Below, piece after piece: positions 6,411 through 10,363 of a DNA stretch of 10,363 bases (position 1 is its first letter; every line of letters begins with the position of its first letter). Source of the stretch: an uncultured Acidaminococcus sp. (lineage in GTDB: Bacteria; Bacillota; Negativicutes; Acidaminococcales; Acidaminococcaceae); assembly GCA_900770265.1 (NCBI GenBank), contig CAAGJR010000127.1, forward strand, positions 1 to 10,363. The letters are read 5' to 3'. The translations under genes and the position numbers were made by a program. Under the pieces are notes generated by a model, which did no database searches, was not told the origin of the DNA, and saw only the letters and a list, made by a program, of their open reading frames with translations.

Positions 6411-6653
6411 TTATTTACCTTCTTTATCCAACAGTTCAACTGCGTCTCTTACAGTGCGGATCTTTTCAGCCACATCGTCGGGGATTTCAGTGTTGAATTC
6501 CTCTTCGAAAGCCATGATCAGTTCCACAATGTCCAGAGAGTCAGCTCCCAAGTCATCGATAAACGTAGAGTCCATCTTTACGTCTTCCGGAGCAACGCTC
6601 AGCTGGTCAACGGTGATAGCCTTTACTTTTTCAAAAGTGCTTTGTTCGCTCAT
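6411..6653 (-). CDS. acpP: Acyl carrier protein
   Basis: This small acidic cytoplasmic protein carries growing fatty acyl chains on a 4'-phosphopantetheine arm and is the shared substrate of all the neighbouring Fab enzymes and PlsX. At 80 aa it has the usual size. The modified serine is S39 in LGADSLDIVELIMAFEEEF, the classic start of helix II, followed by the acidic recognition face and the IPDDVAEKI segment. The ATG at 6653 has a near-perfect ribosome site, AAGGAGGTG (6661-6669), 8 nt upstream, the strongest in the operon and in keeping with the high abundance of this protein. It follows fabG by 35 nt and is followed by a strong stem-loop. Confidence 0.97.
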   Translation of the reverse strand: MSEQSTFEKVKAITVDQLSVAPEDVKMDSTFIDDLGADSLDIVELIMAFEEEFNTEIPDDVAEKIRTVRDAVELLDKEGK

Positions 6654-6688
6654 TTCGATTCACCTCCTTCTCCATCTCTATAATGATA

Positions 6689-7432
6689 CTACATTACCAT
6701 GCCACCGTCCACATTTAAAACCTGGCCGGTTATATAAGCAGCTTCATCGGACACAAGGAATAAAACTGCATTGGCAACATCTTCAGGCTGGCCGGCCCGT
6801 CCCAGAGGGATGGTCTTGGCCATTTCTGCCTTCTGGTCGTCCGTCAGGACTTTGGTCATGTCCGTAGCGATGAACCCGGGGGCCACTGCGTTCACAGTGA
6901 TGCCGCGGGAGGCCACTTCCTTGGCCAGGCTCTTGGTAAAGCCGATTACGCCTGCCTTGGCGGCTGCGTAGTTGGCCTGACCGGCATTGCCCATTTCGCC
7001 CACAACGGAGGCCATATTCACGATCCGACCGCTCTTCTGCTTCATCATGGTGCGCATGACGGCTTTGGAGCAGTTGAATACGCCTTTCAAATTGGTTTCC
7101 AGCACGGCATCCCAATCCGCTTCTTTCATGCGCATCAGGAGACCGTCCCGGGTGATCCCTGCGTTATTGATCAGGATATCCAGGCGGCCCAGTTCTTTCA
7201 CGACCTGGTTCACAATGGCCTGGACACCGTCGGTGTCAGCAACACTGCCCTGGACCAGCATAGCTTTGCGGCCCAGTTTTTCAATGGCGGCTTTCACTTC
7301 TTCAGCGGCTGCGGTATTGCCGGCATAGTTGATGGCGACATCTGCACCGTTTTCTGCCAGTTTCAGGGCGACGGCACGGCCGATGCCCCGGGAACCGCCA
7401 GTAACCAGCGCCACTTTCCCGACTAAAGTCAT
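6689..7432 (-). CDS. fabG: 3-oxoacyl-ACP reductase (FabG)
   Basis: This NADPH-dependent short-chain dehydrogenase reduces 3-oxoacyl-ACP to 3-hydroxyacyl-ACP, the first reduction of each cycle. At 247 aa it has the family length. The Rossmann motif TGGSRGIG is at 11-18 and NNAG at 89-92. The catalytic set is N114, S142, Y155 and K159 (YAAAK), and PGFIATDM follows near 185. The C-terminus GQVLNVDGGMVM is typical of FabG. The start codon lies one base after the fabD stop, and AAAGGAGGT lies inside the fabD end, so translation is probably coupled. Confidence 0.96.
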   Translation of the reverse strand: MTLVGKVALVTGGSRGIGRAVALKLAENGADVAINYAGNTAAAEEVKAAIEKLGRKAMLVQGSVADTDGVQAIVNQVVKELGRLDILINNAGITRDGLLMRMKEADWDAVLETNLKGVFNCSKAVMRTMMKQKSGRIVNMASVVGEMGNAGQANYAAAKAGVIGFTKSLAKEVASRGITVNAVAPGFIATDMTKVLTDDQKAEMAKTIPLGRAGQPEDVANAVLFLVSDEAAYITGQVLNVDGGMVM

Positions 7433-7433
7433 T

Positions 7434-8381
7434 TTATCTGACCTCCTTTAAATACGCAAGGGTTTTTTCCAGGCTGGCCAGGTCTTCCACATTCTGGCCA
7501 GTGAAGGAACGGTCGATCTTCTTTACGAAGCCGGTGAGCACGCGGCCCGGGCCCACTTCGATGAAGGTATCCACGCCGTCGGCAATCATATTCCGTACGC
7601 TGGTTTCCCATTGTACGGGGCTGGCAGCTTGTTTCACCAGTACGTCGCGGATTTCGTCGCCCTTGGTCTCCGGTTTGGCCGTCACGTTGGCGTACACCGG
7701 GATCTTGGCATCGGCCACTTCGATGCCGTCCAGCACTTCCTTCAGACGGTCAGCAGCCGGCTGCATCAGGGTGCTGTGGAAGGGTGCGCTCACCGGCAGC
7801 AGGATGGCCCGTTTGGCCCCGGCTTCCTTCAGCGCATCGCAGGCCTGCTGTACTGCTTCCGTAGCCCCGGCGATGACCACCTGGCCCGGGCAGTTGAAGT
7901 TCACAGGCTGGCAGGCTTTGCCGGTCTTCTTTTCCACATCGGCGCAGATTTCCCGGATCTTGTCCGTAGCCAGGGCGATGATGGCGGCCATGGCCCCCTG
8001 CCCCACCGGAACAGCTTCCTGCATGAACTGGCCTCTCTTGCGGACCGTGCGGACGGCGTCGGCGAATTTCAGGCTGCCGGCGCACACCAGAGCGGAATAT
8101 TCACCCAGGCTGTGACCGGCGGCCACGGCCGGGAACACCCCGTTCTCGTTCAGCACCTTCATGGCTGCAATACTGCAGGTCAGGATGGCGGGCTGGGTGT
8201 TGTAGGTCAGCCGCAGCTGGTCTTCCGGCCCTTTGAAGCACAGATCCGTCATGGAAAAGCCCAGTGCTTCGTCAGCTTCTTTGAATACATCACGGACGCA
8301 GGCATAATTGTCGTACAGTTCCTTCATCATGCCCACTTTTTGGGACCCCTGTCCCGGGAACACAAAAGCAATCTTACTCAT
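7434..8381 (-). CDS. fabD: Malonyl-CoA:ACP transacylase (FabD)
   Basis: This enzyme moves malonyl from CoA to AcpP, providing the two-carbon donor for FabH and FabF. The product is 315 aa. FPGQGSQ is at 8-14, the nucleophile S91 in GHSLGEY, the malonyl-carboxylate Arg at 116 in RKRGQFM, and the catalytic H202 in SAPFHSTLM. GPGRVLTGF closes the fold near the C-terminus. The ATG overlaps the fabH stop (ATGA, 8378-8381), and GAGGAGG precedes it by 7 nt, showing coupled translation. Confidence 0.96.
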   Translation of the reverse strand: MSKIAFVFPGQGSQKVGMMKELYDNYACVRDVFKEADEALGFSMTDLCFKGPEDQLRLTYNTQPAILTCSIAAMKVLNENGVFPAVAAGHSLGEYSALVCAGSLKFADAVRTVRKRGQFMQEAVPVGQGAMAAIIALATDKIREICADVEKKTGKACQPVNFNCPGQVVIAGATEAVQQACDALKEAGAKRAILLPVSAPFHSTLMQPAADRLKEVLDGIEVADAKIPVYANVTAKPETKGDEIRDVLVKQAASPVQWETSVRNMIADGVDTFIEVGPGRVLTGFVKKIDRSFTGQNVEDLASLEKTLAYLKEVR

Positions 8382-9388
8382 GCTCTGGCCTCCTCATCTT
8401 TTTGCCATTTCACTACCAGAGAACCGTAGGTCAGGCCGGCACCGAAGCCCACCATCACCACATTCTCTCCTTTATGCAGCCGGCCTGCATCCCGTGCCTG
8501 ACACAGGGCGATGGGGATGGAGGCAGCCGACGTATTGGCGTATTTCTCCAGGTTCACGAAAATCTTGTCCGTGGACAGCTTCAGCCGTTTGGCCGCGGAA
8601 TCGATGATCCGCTGGTTGGCCTGGTGGGGAATCAGCAGGTCGATATCTTCCTTGCCCATCCCGATCTTGCCCAGGGCGCTGAGCACGCTGCGGCCCATAA
8701 CCTTCACGGCGAATTTGAACACTTCCTTGCCCACCATGTGGATGGAGTGTTCCTTGGCTTCCACCGTCTCGATGGAAGCCGGTTTACGGCTGCCCCCGGC
8801 CGGCATGGTCAGGAACTTGCCGCCGGCTCCGTCGGCCCCCAGGTCAACGGACAGGATGCCGTAGCCTTCTTCCACCGGCCCCAGTACCGCTGCACCGGCG
8901 CCGTCGCCGAACAGGATGCAGGTGTTCCGGTCCTGCCAGTTCAGGATCCGGGACAGGGTTTCCGCCCCTACCACCAGGACGTGCTTATACAGCCCGCTGA
9001 CGATGGTCTGGCTGGCGATACCACAGGCATAGACAAAACCGGAGCAGCCGGCCGCCAGATCAAAGGCTGCCGCATGGCTGGCGCCCAGCTTGTCCTGCAG
9101 CATGCAGGCCACGGAGGGGAACTTCATATCCGGAGATTCCGTGCCCACCACGATCAGGTCCAGGTCTTCGCCGGTCAGCCCGGCATCTTCCAGGGCCCGC
9201 TGGGCGGCGATGAAAGCCAGGTCGGACGTGGCCTGTTCCGGAGCGGCGATGTGCCGTTCCCGGATGCCGGTCCGTTCCACGATCCATTCATCGCTGGTAT
9301 CCACCATTTTTTCCAAATCGAAATTGGTCAGTACTTTTTCCGGCACATAGTAGCCCAGTCCCAGAAAACCTACCGCTGGTTTATTCAT
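8378..9388 (-). CDS. fabH: 3-oxoacyl-ACP synthase III (FabH)
   Basis: This starter condensing enzyme joins an acyl-CoA (acetyl or branched) with malonyl-ACP and so sets the chain primer. The product is 336 aa. The triad is visible as C115 in LAAGCSGFVYA, H255 in IPHQANQRI and N285 in YANTSAASIPIAL. The N-terminal half holds DEWIVERTGIRERHIA and the C-terminus ends in GFGAGLTYGS. All support FabH rather than FabF. Primer choice (straight or branched) cannot be read with confidence. The ATG abuts the plsX stop (TAAATG) and the gene overlaps fabD by 4 nt. The ribosome site (GTGGTGAA) is modest, so coupling to plsX is likely. Confidence 0.96.
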   Translation of the reverse strand: MNKPAVGFLGLGYYVPEKVLTNFDLEKMVDTSDEWIVERTGIRERHIAAPEQATSDLAFIAAQRALEDAGLTGEDLDLIVVGTESPDMKFPSVACMLQDKLGASHAAAFDLAAGCSGFVYACGIASQTIVSGLYKHVLVVGAETLSRILNWQDRNTCILFGDGAGAAVLGPVEEGYGILSVDLGADGAGGKFLTMPAGGSRKPASIETVEAKEHSIHMVGKEVFKFAVKVMGRSVLSALGKIGMGKEDIDLLIPHQANQRIIDSAAKRLKLSTDKIFVNLEKYANTSAASIPIALCQARDAGRLHKGENVVMVGFGAGLTYGSLVVKWQKDEEARA

Positions 9389-10363
9389 TTACAGTTCACC
9401 ACTTTCTTCGTCATGAATGATTTCTTTGCGGATCCGGCCCACTACATCTTTTTCCGTCAATTCCTTGGCGACCCGAAGGGCGCTCTTGATGTCCTTGGCC
9501 TTGGAATTGCCGTGACAGATGATGAAGGGCGCCTTGACACCCATCAGGAGAGCGCCGCCGTATTCGGATACATCGATCCGCCGGCCCAGTTTCGAAAGGG
9601 CGGACTTCACCAGCAGGGCCCCCAGTTTGGTCAGGAGGCCGCTGTCCATGAGCGTCTCTTTCACCATCTGCATCAGAGCCTTGGCCAGGCCTTCCATGGA
9701 CTTCAGCACCACATTGCCTACGAACCCGTCGCAGACCACCACGTCCACGGTGCCCTTGTTGATGTCCCGGCCTTCCACGTTGCCGATGAAGTGGATATGA
9801 GGATCTTTCTTCAGCAGCGGATAGGTGGCCAGGCACTGTTCATTGCCCTTGGTTTCCTCCTCACCGATGTTCAGAAGACCTACCCGGGGCTCTTTCAGCC
9901 CCAGCTGGAGTTCTGCATAGACAGAGCCCATGATGGCGCTCTGTACCAGGACCTCCGGCTTGGCATCCACCACAGCTCCGGAATCCACCAGCACGGTCGC
10001 TCCCTTTAAATTCGGGATCACCGTGGCAATGGCCGGCCGTTCGATACCGGGAATCCGCCCCAGTCCGAACAGCGCCGAGGCCACTGCAGCCCCTGTACTG
10101 CCGGAAGAGATCAGGGCATCGCATTCTTTCTCTCTCAGGAGACGGGTCGCCACCACAATGGAAGCATCCTTTTTCTTCCGGACGCTGATGCCCGGATGGT
10201 CTTTCATCTCGATGACCTGGCTGGCATGATGGATGGTGACTTTGGGGTTGTTCTCCTGGTGTTCTTTGGCCAGTTCCCCGCGAATGACATCCTGGTCCCC
10301 TACCAGGACCACATCGCAGCCGTATTCGGCGACTGCCTGAAGCACGCCTTTGATGATTTCAGC
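9389..10363 (-). CDS. plsX: Phosphate acyltransferase PlsX (5' partial)
   Basis: PlsX converts acyl-ACP and phosphate to acyl-phosphate, the donor that PlsY uses to acylate glycerol-3-phosphate, linking fatty-acid to phospholipid synthesis at the membrane surface. The frame is open to the right edge, where it reads AEIIKGVLQAV; in PlsX this follows the N-terminal AVDAMGGD-type segment, so only a dozen or two residues seem missing. Family stretches include SSGSTGAAVA, GRIPGIERPAIA, IMGSVYAE, PRVGLLNIGEEETKGNE, HFIGNVEGRD, CDGFVGNVVLKSMEG and YGGALLMGVKAP. The segment VDSGAVVDAKPEVL differs from the usual DVGANVDxKPEHL. The operon promoter and any regulator upstream lie outside the window. Confidence 0.94.
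   Translation of the reverse strand, partial: AEIIKGVLQAVAEYGCDVVLVGDQDVIRGELAKEHQENNPKVTIHHASQVIEMKDHPGISVRKKKDASIVVATRLLREKECDALISSGSTGAAVASALFGLGRIPGIERPAIATVIPNLKGATVLVDSGAVVDAKPEVLVQSAIMGSVYAELQLGLKEPRVGLLNIGEEETKGNEQCLATYPLLKKDPHIHFIGNVEGRDINKGTVDVVVCDGFVGNVVLKSMEGLAKALMQMVKETLMDSGLLTKLGALLVKSALSKLGRRIDVSEYGGALLMGVKAPFIICHGNSKAKDIKSALRVAKELTEKDVVGRIRKEIIHDEESGEL

Noticed and set aside
6679..6684. Perfect TATAAT on the + strand between acpP and fabG
   Set aside because: No -35 box at proper spacing was apparent, and there is no + strand gene downstream; it would only give antisense RNA.
8402..10009. 535-codon open frame on the + strand, antisense to fabH and plsX
   Set aside because: The opposite strand encodes complete FabH and PlsX motifs. 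The frame crosses both genes and has no recognisable domain.
1..10363. Search for defence systems, mobile elements, CRISPR arrays or attachment sites
   Set aside because: No transposase, integrase, repeat array or long direct or inverted repeat was apparent. The gene content is core fatty-acid metabolism plus c-di-GMP signalling.

Overview
The window looks like chromosomal DNA from a moderately GC-rich Firmicute. The compact type II fatty-acid operon, an FMN-type enoyl-ACP reductase in place of FabI, and membrane GGDEF enzymes with Cache sensors under a GEMM riboswitch all fit the Negativicutes/Clostridia side of the phylum. A relative of Acidaminococcus is my best guess from gene order and protein style, but it is not proven by the sequence. 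No tRNA, rRNA, CRISPR array, transposase or phage gene is visible.

Left third, + strand (1-3368): two tandem, homologous membrane diguanylate cyclases. Each has a periplasmic Cache sensor, a transmembrane helix, a HAMP linker and a GGDEF domain. The first is cut by the left edge. The second has its own strong promoter (TAGACA-N17-TATAAT) and a leader of about 208 nt. That leader holds a GEMM-I (cyclic-di-GMP-I) riboswitch aptamer and then an 11-bp intrinsic terminator, just before a GTG start. A c-di-GMP synthase therefore appears to be controlled by a sensor of its own product. Both GGDEF domains lack the RxxD inhibitory site, so RNA-level feedback may replace allosteric feedback.

Middle boundary (3366-3404): the second cyclase and rnc converge on a shared bidirectional terminator that overlaps the rnc stop codon.

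Right two thirds, - strand (3402-10363): a tightly packed operon read right to left, plsX (cut by the right edge) - fabH - fabD - fabG - acpP - fabK-like - fabF - rnc. Together these genes supply acyl-phosphate for phospholipid synthesis (PlsX), start chains (FabH), load malonyl units on ACP (FabD), elongate (FabF), reduce the ketone (FabG) and probably reduce the enoyl bond (FabK-like), all on the carrier AcpP. No dehydratase (FabZ) or acetyl-CoA carboxylase gene is in the window. plsX to acpP are stop-start coupled or nearly so. The only sizeable gap, 80 nt between acpP and fabK, holds a strong stem-loop that may set ACP mRNA apart from the distal genes. The FabK-like protein carries an unusual C-terminal four-cysteine cluster.

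Only short gaps lack coding sequence. The longest is 1445-1703, and it is fully described as promoter, riboswitch and terminator.
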